DNA of 64,000 nucleotides from the NCBI GenBank assembly GCA_905250075.1, contig CAJNOP010000022.1, forward strand, positions 1,265,981 through 1,329,980, given 5' to 3'. Source of the stretch: Rotaria sp. Silwood1 (lineage: Eukaryota > Rotifera > Eurotatoria > Philodinida > Philodinidae). The notes under the pieces were generated by a model. That model saw only the letters and a list, made by a program, of their open reading frames with translations. It ran no database searches and was not told the DNA's origin. Within the stretch, counting starts at the first letter, position 1. Each line of letters starts with the position of its first letter. The position numbers and the translations under genes are program-made. Positions 13,801 through 27,300 of the stretch are shown here, piece by piece.

Positions 13801-14406
13801 TATACGATTCTTCGCATGCGATATTCCAATCACTTTGGATGAAATATCCAAGTGCACCCAAATCTCATTGTTCATATGTTGCCATCCAATATCAACAATT
13901 TTTCCAAATGAATGCATCTTCCCATCAGGTTCAATATAATCCGCAAACCTTAGCGATTTCTGCTGAATACTTCGAATAAGTGGTTTAAAAACGAAGACTC
14001 ATGCAATTTCTTTTATAAAACAGTATTCTTTCCTCGATTCCCAAAAAAAGTGTACTTCTTACCTACGACCACAAGCATACTCTACATACGAACCCCTCAA
14101 GCCAATAGGACATGTGAAAAATGAAAAAAATTGATTCACACACTAGTTTTATTTACGATTTAGTATTGAGATGGTGTGGATGTGGGATCTCACCCACATC
14201 TTACATTCGTACTTACTTACAACCACACTCACAACTACAGCTATATCACATACCTGCATTGACACTCACACGTATTCGCACTTACATCCCACACTCGCAC
14301 TCACAGATTTGCGACACAGACTCTCACACGCTTTGGTTTCGAGTTATTCAGAAAACAACCGAATTTATTGAAATCTGATATCGACAATAGCAAGGTGATT
14401 TATATA
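10814..14406. other. Gene-poor stretch with a degenerate CACTCAC-rich tract
   Basis: No gene is recognised. Around 14195-14330 the plus strand is rich in degenerate CAC/CACTC units (CCACACTCACAAC, CCCACACTCGCACTCAC). A small hairpin, GATGTGGG with CCCACATC, lies near 14178-14200. Open frames across this tract reflect its low complexity. A minus-strand AATAAA at 14364-14369 probably serves the LRR gene. Confidence 0.5.
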
Positions 14407-15102
14407 TTAGATCCATAGTGAGAAATGTATTTTGTTTTTGGTGGCCACACGAAGTTGCGCTTTTGACGAAGTAGAAAGCATGCAGTCAGACACATTTAGT
14501 CCTACGAGATTATCATTCGTACGGATCATAGCCACAAAATTGCTAACACTTGAATCTGTGACAGCACGATTCGAATCAAGATCGAGTCGTTCCAGTGTAG
14601 TATTATAGTATATTAATGTATTTGCTAATTGTGAACATCCTCGATCGCCTATCTTATTGGCGGACAATAAAAGATGTCTCAATGTTCGATTTATTTTGAG
14701 CATGTCAGCAAAATAACGTGCTCCTTCATCTGTGATACCATTTGAACCAAGACTTAGGCGTATCAATGTCGAATGTTTAACAGAAAATGCTTGCGCCAAT
14801 GAACGTGAACCTATGTCTGATATTTGATTGCCATAAAGGTATAGTTCCCTCAATTTTATATTGTGTCTCAATGCATCAGCAAGAATTAAAGCCCCTTGTG
14901 ATGTTATCTTGTTTTGTTTTAACCGAAGTTCTGTACATTGTCGTTGAATAATCGCTTGACCAGCTACAGTTGACATGTCTCGATCGGTCAACCCTTGTTT
15001 TTCGAGAATCACTTCTGACTGAAGTTGAGATTTGGCGATTAGTTTTTCGAGCTTTTCGTTGTGATAGGCTTCATTCAATGGCAGCAATTGTTGGCTAATC
15101 AT
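14407..15102 (-). CDS. Leucine-rich-repeat protein, ribonuclease-inhibitor type
   Basis: This is a single exon of 231 residues. After an N-terminal helical segment of about 55 residues come roughly five 28-residue repeats of the LxxLxLxxNxIxDxG type. Examples are LRELYLYGNQISDIG, LIRLSLGSNGITDEG, LRHLLLSANKIGDRG and LERLDLDSN. These form the curved binding scaffold found in NLR-like and RAN-GAP-like proteins. There is no NACHT ATPase, signal peptide or membrane segment, so it is probably an intracellular binding protein of unknown partner. The sequence tatattttag abuts the ATG, so the transcript probably has a spliced leader or a spliced 5'UTR, and an upstream coding exon cannot be excluded. 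An AATAAA follows the stop by about 40 bases. Confidence 0.8.
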   Translation of the reverse strand: MISQQLLPLNEAYHNEKLEKLIAKSQLQSEVILEKQGLTDRDMSTVAGQAIIQRQCTELRLKQNKITSQGALILADALRHNIKLRELYLYGNQISDIGSRSLAQAFSVKHSTLIRLSLGSNGITDEGARYFADMLKINRTLRHLLLSANKIGDRGCSQLANTLIYYNTTLERLDLDSNRAVTDSSVSNFVAMIRTNDNLVGLNVSDCMLSTSSKAQLRVATKNKIHFSLWI

Positions 15103-15104
15103 CT
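15103..15104 (-). promoter_or_regulatory. Splice acceptor abutting the LRR gene start
   Basis: Minus-strand tatattttag immediately precedes the ATG at 15102. It is a candidate spliced-leader acceptor. Confidence 0.5.
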
Positions 15105-18100
15105 AAAATATATGAGATAAATTGAATGTTAAAACTTCTATCTTCTCTCTGAATCTGTCACATCCTTGTCAACATATACCAACAGTTCGTATACAGACAA
15201 CTTCGATCTGTGCAATGATCAGCCTTGCTGAAACGTTAATTTTTCTTCTACATCACAGTGAGACAAGTGCTAAATTATAAAACTCAAAATGAATATCGAT
15301 GGCAAAAATTTTTCTTGCAAGATAAGCACAAACGAATGTGAATGGTAATTAAGCGTTTCTCATTTGAAAGTTTCCATGCAAGACACACCGATTGAATAGT
15401 TAATTACTCTCTACTTAATATACTTGGTCAATGATGTTTCAAACTACGATGATATACAGTCTTTACTGAACATGAAATTTTTCCAAGTAACACTCTAGTG
15501 TTTGAACACTTGCGTATCTTAATTTTTTATTCAATGAATCGAGCTCTCGCTGCTGAATTCTTAATTAAAATTCGCATAAATGAATATGCCGATTTCTATT
15601 CTCAAACTAGTTCGGTTTAGGTATGATGCCGAACTCCGACTGTATTTAGTTTTACCTTTTCGGCAATTTCGCCATAGCTATATGAAAAATATACGGTGGC
15701 ACATAATCTGATGAAGGTACTTTCATTCAGATAGACTCCACTCATCTCTGCTCATCTATACTTTCGGATCAGAATGAAGTTTCTTCCACAACGTTTTACA
15801 CTCCGACTGGAACTCAGAGCAAAAGCTAGAATCACAATAATTAGATTCAATCTGTACCTCCGAAAACAATAAAAGAGTGTTGATTAAGACCTTCATGAAC
15901 ACTGACTAAAGTAAGAAAAACTAACTACACTAGAAATATTCAGAATACTAAGTCCTCGCGTGGTTACGATAGCTACTGTCTGGTAGGATAGCCATCATTC
16001 GGTTCATGAGGAAGTACTATCAAAAAGTAGAATAATTAAAGAAAAAGCTTCGAAACTTCGAAAAAGAGTTCTTGAAAATATTCATAGAATCTTTCAGTAA
16101 TTTATAAACATACGAATAGGAGCCAAGTCTCAACCCAAGATTCATAAATTCAATACAGAAGTCACTATACACTGATAAAACCACACATTAGCCTATGAGT
16201 AAAATACAATACCATTTTACAGTTCAATAATAAGTAACACTTAACTAAATTTCAACTTATCTATTTTCACTGACATGCATGAAAAAGGAAATTAAAAATA
16301 TTAATAGGATTGTATCAGTAAAAGAAATCACTTCAAAATGACGACTGTTTGCTACAAATCAAAATAGATTGTTTAATTTTCAAGATTTCGAATCGCAATT
16401 ACCGTCACGACAACTTAATTTCACCTATTCTTGAATCTCACGATACTGGATTCAATGATGCTACATTCATGTATTCGTAACTTTTAAATAGGACTGTCAC
16501 AGTTACTCTACTATGTTTAATCATTTACTTGGACATAGTATAGACAGTATTTAACTATTTGCTAGGGAAGTAAATGTAAAGTGCTATGCCTACCTTCAAA
16601 TGTTGATATGAAATGGCCAAATCAACATATATAAGAGGTGTTTAGTCGACTGAATACTCATTTCATAGATCGAAACTCAACTGAGTATCTAATCAGGTGA
16701 ACTGAGCTGTCTTATACCAAGCAAATGAAATCAATTATAGATGCAAATAAATCTTTACATTGACTAAGAACGAATTATTCTTGTCTGAATCTTTACCGGC
16801 TTATACAAAAATACCCATATTTTCATTCCTTGAAGGGAATCCATTTGAATTTGTTAAGGACATTGAAAGAAGTACGAGACGAAGTGGGTTTCTTCGATTT
16901 AATATATGTGTGAGTGATGAAATACCGTCATACAGAAGTTTTATTTCCGCGAAAACAAGCTTAATCGAGAAAATTTTCCTTCATGCTAAATAAACTAAAC
17001 AAAATTCTCTTGAGTTATTCTCATAGGTTCCTAGGTAATACGAAAACAAGACATCTTCGATGCTATAATTTTCCAATGTATTGTAAATAACAAAGAAGTA
17101 TCTTCAGTATTTCGTCTTTGCTTGTTCAGCGGGCGCATGGCTTGATCACTAGAAGGAAATTGAAGAGTATCTTGTCTGGTAATGAAAAACAACAGCTAAG
17201 TTTTGCGAATATTCCATCATTAACCGAAATATGCTTTGCTGGACAAGTGCACAATTGCTGTCTTGATCAATGTTGAAGGCAAAATATGCGAACGAATCAA
17301 AGCACTGGCCACTTTCCTAGTTACTATCATGTACCGATCGCACGGTTAGTTTGCAGTTTCTCAGAATTTCGTTTGAGGTTAATCATTTATTGTTGCCCGT
17401 GTATCGGCATTGTCTATGATCATGTGTGAGTGTTATTATTTTTCCACTATTTTCTATCGATGCAATGTACAAAAGTAAACAAAGTTGTTCGTAGTTGGTA
17501 AATCATTTTAAACCGTATAAAACGTTGTATGAGTAGAAAATAACTGGCGCAATAGCATATCACAGCTGTTCAATAGACCAGTGCCAATCATGTACAATTA
17601 TAAAAAGTCGAAATTAGCCTTAGCAACTGTATGAAAACTTCGTTATTAACATCAACAAAACGTTCTTTTAGCCAAGATGAAAGGTTTGACACTGTATTGA
17701 TGAAGCCATTTATAAGTGTGTTTCTGGTAGGTGTACTTATCTTATTGAAGATGCATTTATCATTTCCTTCGCTTGGGGACCAAAAAATAACTTTTTTTCT
17801 CTATTTCAGGTTTTCCATTCTTAAAGGTGCTTTGAAGTGTCCTCTATTAAATGTCGTAAACAAAAACAAAACCTTCTTAAGTTTTATAGACATTGAAAAC
17901 AATCAACTTCTGAGAACGCCGTTCTTGAACAATAGTTCTAACATCAACATTGTCTCGCATTTTTTTTAAAGCCAACTTTTGAAGATAGAAAATTGAAGTT
18001 TTCTCCTATATTCTCTCAGAAATTGCGATTGATTAAGCTGAAAATTTTTCGATCTCAATTGTGCACAAACTAGAGTGCACATTTTTATCTGAAAAAAATA

Positions 18101-21100
18101 TTGCATCTGTGAATTTAAGAATAATCCTTAAAATTTCGACCTAGAAAAAAAATATGTTTATATAGAGCTTCCAATATTTTGATTTTCCTAAGCAACAAAT
18201 GGTACAATATTTTTTGAATAAAAAACATGCATCCTGATTAGATCTAAGTTATCGAGTGACATATTTCAGTAATGAAAGTGTAATTTGATTTTTGTCGAGA
18301 GGGAAATTGGTTCACCTTTAGCTCTTGCGACCTCATGTTTCATAGAAGAAAGCATCCAAGAATGTTGAGTTTATCACAAGTTTCACTCTACTCCTAAAGA
18401 TCTATTGATACTGCAATTTTTCAAAATTTTCGTTGAGCTGTTCTTCAGCAACTCGAAAAGGAAGGTCCGCTTAAAGAGATCATGTACCATAAATGCAAAT
18501 GAGAACGCCTCTAAGAATTAACGTTAGACGGTGACAATATAACTAAGCTGTGTAATGGATGCCGTATGGTTTGTATCTTTGCGACTGTGTGCGAGTTTGA
18601 GTTTGGGTATGTATTTGAGATTGTGGATATGAATCTGATCACTATTTGAACGAGCACTGCAACAACTATCATCGAGAAATACCACAGACAATAATGATTT
18701 ATAATTTCACTTGGATTCAAAATCGAACTCTCTAATGCTAATTGTTATGTTGTCGGGCGAGATAATGGTTCGGTGAAGATCTTATCAAAGAAATTTTCGC
18801 GGTGTAAAAAGTAAAACTGTTGGATGACAAGACGTTGAAGATAAGATGTTATTTAAGGTCGGATAGCAGTGAAGTCATCTTCTCCTATAGAGCACATTTC
18901 AAGTGCTCGAACTTGGAAACATCGACTTCCATCGATGTGAGAACGATTGTGACCAATGATAAGTGAGTAGAGGTGTGATATGAACAATTGGAAAATATCA
19001 ATGTCATGAATAATCTGGAAAATTAAAGATGTAAATTTAAAAACAGTTCTTGAGGAGAGCTGTTATCTTTGAGAAACAATTTCATTACTTTTTTGAATAT
19101 TATGTTGACAATGAAAAGCAGTTTTTGACTTAGAATCAACATGGAAGTGATGACTTCCTTTTAATTTATGTCAAATTTAAATTGAATATAATTGCACTAG
19201 AATCAGATTTCAAACCATCTAAATTGGATGTAAATGGAACGTCCGTAGAAGTATCACATATGAAATTGCCGGGTACAATGACAATGATTTATTAATAAAC
19301 ATCTAGTATAGTGCGAACACAATCAGCAACAAACATCATTAATGGTATAGGAATAACATTAGAGAATGAATCTCACCAGTATTCATGTCATTCTTTTGGT
19401 ATAAAATTAACAGAGACAAGAAATATTGGACTCATTTTTGAAAATCGCATGCTTAGACATTATTTAATTCAATATCCATTCAGACAGTTGACAAGCTTTT
19501 CTCTCAATCTACAAAGATACAGGCAAATAAATCATGAGTTCCTTTTTCAGTATCAGATGTGTATCCATATTTCCAGGTGACTTATAATTAACACTGGAAA
19601 AGACTTTGAGAATTGCAATGAATAGAAAACGCTCTTTCAATACTGTGAATGTAGATGTGACTGTGTGTGCGTGTGTATAATGATTTTAACCACTTACTCA
19701 CATTCTTCTATATTCAAAGTATCCAACCTCGGATCTTAAACTCCTCTAGGCCAATCTGAGATTGGATGTAATCTTAGCTTGGATGTGAACACACAATTAT
19801 ATATATATAGATTGTGTCTACCTCTATCGAATCAACAAAATTGTAATTCATCAGTGTCTGTATTATTGTTTTTTAAGAAAATAATATAGAAAATAGGTGT
19901 TACTGTAGTTTAGTCATATTTAGTACTCGTTCTCATCTCTATATTGATTGCTGTATTAAACGTACCAATCAATGTAAAAGTATGACTCAACTTCATGCGA
20001 GCAGAATGTTCGAAAAGTGATATATTGACAAAAAAAGAGCTTTTTTCCATCGATTAACTTCAGGAGGACATTTTTAAGATTCTTGTTTAATATTTTAGAA
20101 AACAGGCATATTTCTATATATTTTTTTATTATTCTAGAGTAAAACACGTAATTGAAAGAACATAATAGTAGTTCAAATATATAGGTTTCGTCATCGATAA
20201 AATTTAACTAAGAACCAAAGCAACTTTTTTATTCTAAATACTATGGAAAAGCTGTCGTCTTGTCGGTTAATGATATGAAATATATACAAATTTCTAATAT
20301 TCATATATTAACAAAAGCGGCTACTAGGGCTACATCATGTAGCCTACATGATTACAATAGTTATATTACCATTCAATAAAAACTTTTATCATATTTACTT
20401 CATAATCCTTATATTGAAACTTCATTAATTCACTTTTATAGTGAGTGGTTCATTTTATCAATCAGAATATAATAGTATAATAACAACAATAAATCGATAC
20501 TCCTATGCATGAGCCTATTTAGGTTTTGCAAAAAAACTCTATTCTATTTTAAACTTTCCTATGTCAAATAAGATTTATTTATTTATAGATTTCTTCTATA
20601 GAAAATAAAAGTCTTCAAAAATATTAAATCAATCCAATAAATTCATTATTTTTGCCCGTACACAAAAGAATAGTCTTTCATATGTTTTAATAAAATATAA
20701 AGATTACATCAAACTGATTTTAATTCATGAGGCAAATAGAGAAAAACGTTTCTCAAAATACGTGAGTGAAACATCTTCGAATAAAGTTATGTTGAATATT
20801 CAACCAAAAAACCTAGCTTAGTTTTTAAGTCAGTTACATTTTGCTTTCTTTATAAGTGATGCGAAATTACTAATTAGTTGTCACGTAATGAAAACTTGTA
20901 TTGTCTAGTGATATTGTGTGAAAGTTGCTGAAAAAGTTAGACTTGTTTATCAGAGTGATCAATGATCTAATTCAATAGTGAAGACTAACACTCCAAACCG
21001 AATAGTTTTCGTGTGGGTGCGTGCCTACATATAGTTGATGAAAATGAGCAATGATATAAACTTGACTATGTATTTTAAAATTCTTTGCTTAAATTATTCT

Positions 21101-21315
21101 TTTTTCTGCTGTTTGTAAGCTCGCACATTTTATTTTTATCTATAAGAAAAGAGACATATTTTACTATGAAGAAACAGAAAGACATTTATTCTGATGTAAA
21201 TGAAGTATCTAATGAACGTTGAACAGAACGAAAATAGTCTTTGCTCTAAAAAGAATAGTATTTTAAATATTAATAAAACTAAAATTGAATATTATTTACG
21301 TATATATATTATTCT
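15105..21315. other. 6.2-kb gene-free stretch
   Basis: No supportable gene. The longest frame (17631-17969, 112 codons) has no motif and no exon partners. GT-rich degenerate tracts occur near 18560-18640 and 19650-19680. The region from about 20160 to 21300 is very AT-rich and may include the MITD1 promoter. Confidence 0.55.
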
Positions 21316-21317
21316 AG
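21316..21317 (+). promoter_or_regulatory. Splice acceptor just upstream of MITD1 start
   Basis: The sequence tattattctag ends three bases before the MITD1 ATG at 21321, fitting a trans-splice acceptor. Confidence 0.5.
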
Positions 21318-21320
21318 ATA

Positions 21321-24300
21321 ATGAGTGAAACAGCAGCAATCGAATTATTAAAACGAGCCGTACAACTTGATAAGGAAGAAAAATTTCCAGATGCATTAAC
21401 TTGTTATTCCGAAGGTATTCGTATGTTACTGAATGCAGTTAAAGGTAAGAGATATAAAATTTAGTTCTTTTGAAATAGTTTCATCATTCTTCTCTCTTCT
21501 GAAGATTTTCCATTGAACTTTTATTATGAATACATGAATAAAAAGTTAAGTATTGACTTTGATCGAGTCAAGGACCTAGGGAAAAATTCAAATATAGACA
21601 TATTTAGCTTTTTTTCGTCAGAGATCTACGCAGAAACTCAATACCAATAATAATAATCTGATCATTGTCTTGTCTTCTTACAAATGACTGTCGATCACTA
21701 GTGGTTTATAAGAGAGAATCACTTACAATACTTAGTTTCGATCATGAAACACAGATCACATAAGAATCCTGTATTTTCTATCTATAGATCGATGAAAATA
21801 GTATTGAAATAGATTGATACATAGTTTTCTTCGTAGGCTAGACAAACATACTACAGACCGTAGAAATCAATGAGCATAACAAAAATCATATGAAAAATGA
21901 TAAGACTAAAGTTTTTTGAATTTTGACTTATGACTTTTTATATGCATGTAAAAGAATTCTATCGACAATCTGCATAGAGACTTTTTTCTGCCAGAAAAAA
22001 TAAATAGAACTTTATATCATCATAAGAATAGTTTCTACAGAGCGTTTACTTCAATAAAATTGCAAAAAGATTGAATAATTTCAGAATACAAACAAGTTCA
22101 AAAATATTTAAATAATAATCAGAACTAAATTATGACTTCATTTTTTTTTTACTGTAGAAGAAGTTCACATAAAAATTCATTTTATAGTTATTTTTAATTC
22201 AGACGAACTTTTTTTTAGTCAACATAGACATTATCTTCCTTCTGGAAGATATGCTAAAAACAGCGCACATTTTTTGTGACGATGAGATAAAAAGTAAAAA
22301 GAACATTAAATTATTATCCATAGTGTTACTTACTTTGAAACACATGCTAAAGATTGTGCAGAAACTATTATAAAAGATGATGTCATCGTTGTTGAAGACA
22401 CTTATTTTGAACAACTTTTTCTGTCATTCATCATCTATCTTTCTCTAGTTTAATAATTTTTTACATGTATTTGTTAGAAATTCCATCGAGTGATGAACGA
22501 AAACGAGCAGCATATCGACAGAAAATCACAGAATGTATGGATCGTGCTGAAAAACTCAAAGATTTAATTCAACAAGAAAAAGGTATTGAAGATCATTTTC
22601 ATTTAATTAGAAAAAAAAGGACAAGAAAGTATTTGATATAGATGTTGTTTTTTTGTCCTTCTTTTTTACAACTGTCCTACAAAATCATATAGACCTGTGA
22701 AGTAGCAAAATACAATTGATGATATAAGAATAGTTGACATAAAAAGAAAAAAAAAATAGAATTCTAAAGATAACATTATTTTACATTATTTTTTTTATCT
22801 CTAACTAAGTGAATATAACATTAAAATATTTTTTTTGTCATTTTTATTATTTTCACGTTTACATCGCTATTCGTTACTCACACATGCTACCATTCTAATA
22901 AAAAAAACCGTAGCCAATTTTTCATTACTATGTCAAAAATAAGCTATATCCTCTTGTACATATTACAATATATCTTTTTCAATCATGCACAAAATATACA
23001 GACTATTGTTTCACGAGATTTATGTGTACCATCATTATTCACCATGCGTTGTTCAAATAATAATATTGTTATTGTTCGAAGTGCTTCACATGGTGTAGCA
23101 CGAATTTCGGGTTCATGTTCATATACACCAGGTGATTGTATTGTTGATGCTATGAATAGTGTAACATGTTTAAATGATTCAAATCAATGTTCAATTTATA
23201 TAACAAAACAAAAATTATCTCAATGTAATGATCAATATAGTAGTTATTTTCATATTGAATATGATTGTGTTCCAATACAAATAAATGATACATCAAAAGA
23301 ATATAATATATGTCAAAATGGTACAGAAATAACAACTGATAATGGAATTATTCGAAGTCCTGGTTATCCATCACATTTTCAAATAACAACATTCGAATGT
23401 TTTCGTACTATACATGTACCTAATAATAAAATAATTCGTTTATGGTTATCAGATCTTTATATTGGTTCAGAAAGTACAAATTGTGCAAATGATCATGTTT
23501 ATGTTGTTGACAATATACAAACACATCGACATTGTGGACATAAAAGATATGCTTATCCATATATATGTTCATCAACAATAATTATACAATATTTAGTAAC
23601 GACAAATTCTCCAACATATAGAGGAATGAGAATGTATTTTGAAATTGTTGATCGACCAATTAATGATAATTGTCCAAAAATAACAGTAACACCAGTACCA
23701 AGTACAACGACACCAATAGCGACGATTGAATCGACTTTATCAACAAATACACCTATTTATGTTATACTAGGTATTGCATCACCGACACGAAGTTTTCAAA
23801 TTTGTGCAGGTAAATAATTCATTGTTTTTTTCCTAATATTTCTCTTCATATTTCATCTGAAAAAAAAAATATTATTTAGGTGAGTTATATACAATTGAAT
23901 GTCCAAATGATTATGTTATCGCAATCACAACAAATATATACGGTGTTACATCATCAGATCAATGTGAAGCGCATGATGCAAGTAAACATTGTGTTATTAC
24001 AACAAATCCACCATTTTTATGTCGTCAAACATGCGTCTATATGTATACAGGAAATGAAGTTATACCATCATGTAATAATAAAATAGCTTCATATCAATAT
24101 GTTGAATATCAATGTATACCAACAAAAACTACTCTTGTTTCAACAAATAGCTCATGTCGAAACGATGGTTCGAAAACAATCATTCCAATTGATCGTAATG
24201 GTCGATTTCAAAGTTATAATTATCCAACTTTAGTACCAATGAATTGTACATATCGATTAAAAACTAAATCTAATTATATAATGCATATATATGCATTAGA

Positions 24301-27300
24301 TATAAGTTTAAATAATTATATAGACGATTGTAAATCAAATAAGATAACATTTATTGAAGATACTGAAAATCAAGGTTTATATTTTTGTGAACAACGAACT
24401 CATAGTTTAATTTATTCAAGTTGTTCAAATGAACTTGATTTACGTTATCAGATAACTGATGCTTCACACATGTATTCCTATGGTATTGAATTATATATTG
24501 AAACTCAAGCACATCCATTTGATTGGTCTTGTGGAGGAGAAGAAGTTTTATCAACATCAACCAATCCGACAATTATTCATACAATACCAACAACACCACA
24601 AGCAATATTGTTAACAAATATTTCATTTATACGTCCACTTGATGAAATTGAATATGATATTTGTTATGGTGATGTATTAATTTATAGTTGTCCATCTGGA
24701 TATACATTTATGATACTTGATGCTTATTATGGTATTAAAAGTGAAACATCAAATAAATGTGGCTTTGTTCAAGGTGATTGTGTACAAGAAGCAACATCAA
24801 CAATAACACAATGTCAAAATGATTTACCAGGTTGTTATTTACCTTATTCAAATAAACGTCGATTAGCTCATTGTTCAGATCGATATGCTGATTATATACA
24901 TATAACATATCAATGTGTACCAAGTTATTCCATTGAATCAACACCAAATTTACAAATGTATGATATTTGTGATACGAATAATTCGATTGCAGGTTTTCAT
25001 GGGATTGTTTCAAGTCCTGATTTTCCTAGGTATACACAAACAAGTAATGAATGTCAAAGAGAAATTGTTGGCATAAGAGATAGAGTATTAAAAATTTGGC
25101 TTAATGAAATGGCTATATCCAGTGGTGATCAACGTACTTTAAATGGTATAAATTTCATTGTATGAGTTTTGTGAATTACGATCTAAAAAGAGTGTTTAAA
25201 TATAGAGGTAGAAATTTGGGCTGTTTCACAGACAGAATAGATATCATGAACTATTTCTTTATTACATTTCTGAAAGATTAAATAGAAGGATGCTGAAGAA
25301 GTGTATTTCAAAATAGATAAAATAAAATCATCCTCCAGTGATTTGCAAGAGTAACTACATCGTGTTTCATAGTTTAATCTAGCCGAGATTGCACTAAAAA
25401 CTTATTTTTGAATATTTCTATTTATTTTATCTAGATGATTCAAGTGAACCAGATTTTATAATTTATAAAAACAATCATGTTAACGATTTCGACCATATCG
25501 AACAAAGATATCCATCAGTTCGTGATACATGTGTAAAAGATTATTTAATTATAGATACTTCACATATAACATATATTTATTGTGGTAAACGAAAAATAGT
25601 ACTTCCACCAATGTGTAGTACAAGTGTGAGAATACAATATAAAACAACTTCAGCATCGAATCTTTTTTATAAAGGTTTTAAATTTTATTATGAATGGATT
25701 GCAAAACCAGCGAATATATTTTGCTTTGGAAATCCATCAACAGTTGATCCATCAGCATCAACAACACCAGCAAATGAACCATTACCCATTTGGGCACAAA
25801 ATTTAGATGTTTCACCTATTTTCAATAAACATCTATGTTTTGGTACCATAGATACATTAAAATGTCCACGTTCAAATGATTATGTACTTGCAATAATAAA
25901 TTCATATTATGGTGTTACAGGTACAGGCTTATGTGAAATTCCATCATTATTTCATTGTCGTCAAGAAGCTGCTCTTAGTTTAATATGTACATATTCATGT
26001 GTTTTTGAGTATATTATTCCGAAACGACTTTCACAATGTGGAAATCAGACTGCTGATTATATTAATATTGATTACCAATGTCTACCAACACGATTACCAA
26101 ATAATGAAAATCCAATTGATATATGTGCATCAACAATAACAGATACCATTGCAATTGATAAAGGTATGATAATAAGTCCACAATATCCATCATTAAGTTT
26201 AACAAGTAGTTGCTCAAAAAAAATTCAAACATTACCAAATCAATTATGGATGATTTATATTGTTGATTTGTTTTTGGAAGCTGAAGATGATTATGGTAAT
26301 TGTAATGATGCATCATTAACAATATATGATGGAAATGATAAACTTGTTATTTGTGGTTTACAACAACCAAATCTTGTTTTAATTAGTTGTTCAAATATTG
26401 TTCAATTTAATTTTATATCAAATCATCAAGCATTTGGATATCGTGGTTTTAAAGTTTTTTTTAAAACTATCGATGTACCTATTGGATGGTCATGTATACC
26501 AAATGGTTTTACAACAACAACGAAAAAAACAACAATGCAAACTTTATCGTCAACAACTTTAGCACCACCAAGTCTTCAAAGTAAATTATTTGAAAAATAA
26601 AAATGAAACCAAAATTATCTTCCATTCCTCATTTATTTTTATAGTTGCTGCTTATGATGGAACAACTATAAATGGTATTCGACAATATTGTCAATTTCCG
26701 TTTACATATGAAGGCAATCAATATACAAATTGTATCTTAGATCGACCACCAAATACAACAATACTTCAAAATCTAACTGATCCATGGTGTTCATTAACTA
26801 GTAGTTTTGATAAGGATCATCAATGGGGTTTTTGCGATATAGGTGTTACAGATTCAACATTTTATGATGTATGTCGAAGTCAATCACAATCACTTAAATG
26901 TTCACCTGGTTATGTTATTGATATAATAACTGCTGATTATGCAGCTAAACCAGATAGAAGTACAGGAACAACATCATGTGTTTATAATCAAAATGATTGT
27001 TTTCAAAATGATGCATCAACAATACAAAATATATGTGCTGGTAAAACATCTTGTATTGCATTTCATTTTGCTAAAACTTTAGCATTATGTCAAAATCGAC
27101 CATCAGCTTATTTACATATTGATTATACATGTGTACCAAATGATATTCAAAATATTAATACATATGATATATGTAATAATGATTTAAAACCACAAGATAA
27201 TATTCGTCGTGGATTTATAATTTCACCAAATTTTCCTAATACTCAAAAGAATATTAATTGTACATATGATTTAGAAATATTAAAACCACATCAAGATATA

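Noticed and set aside
13704-13979. 91-codon plus-strand open frame
   Set aside because: Starts plausibly but has no family resemblance, no neighbours and no acceptor before the ATG.
14171-14371. Two overlapping Thr/His-rich frames
   Set aside because: Both are translations of the degenerate CACTCAC tract.
17631-17969. 112-codon plus-strand open frame
   Set aside because: No motif, no exon partners, no start-proximal acceptor, and composition like the surrounding non-coding DNA.
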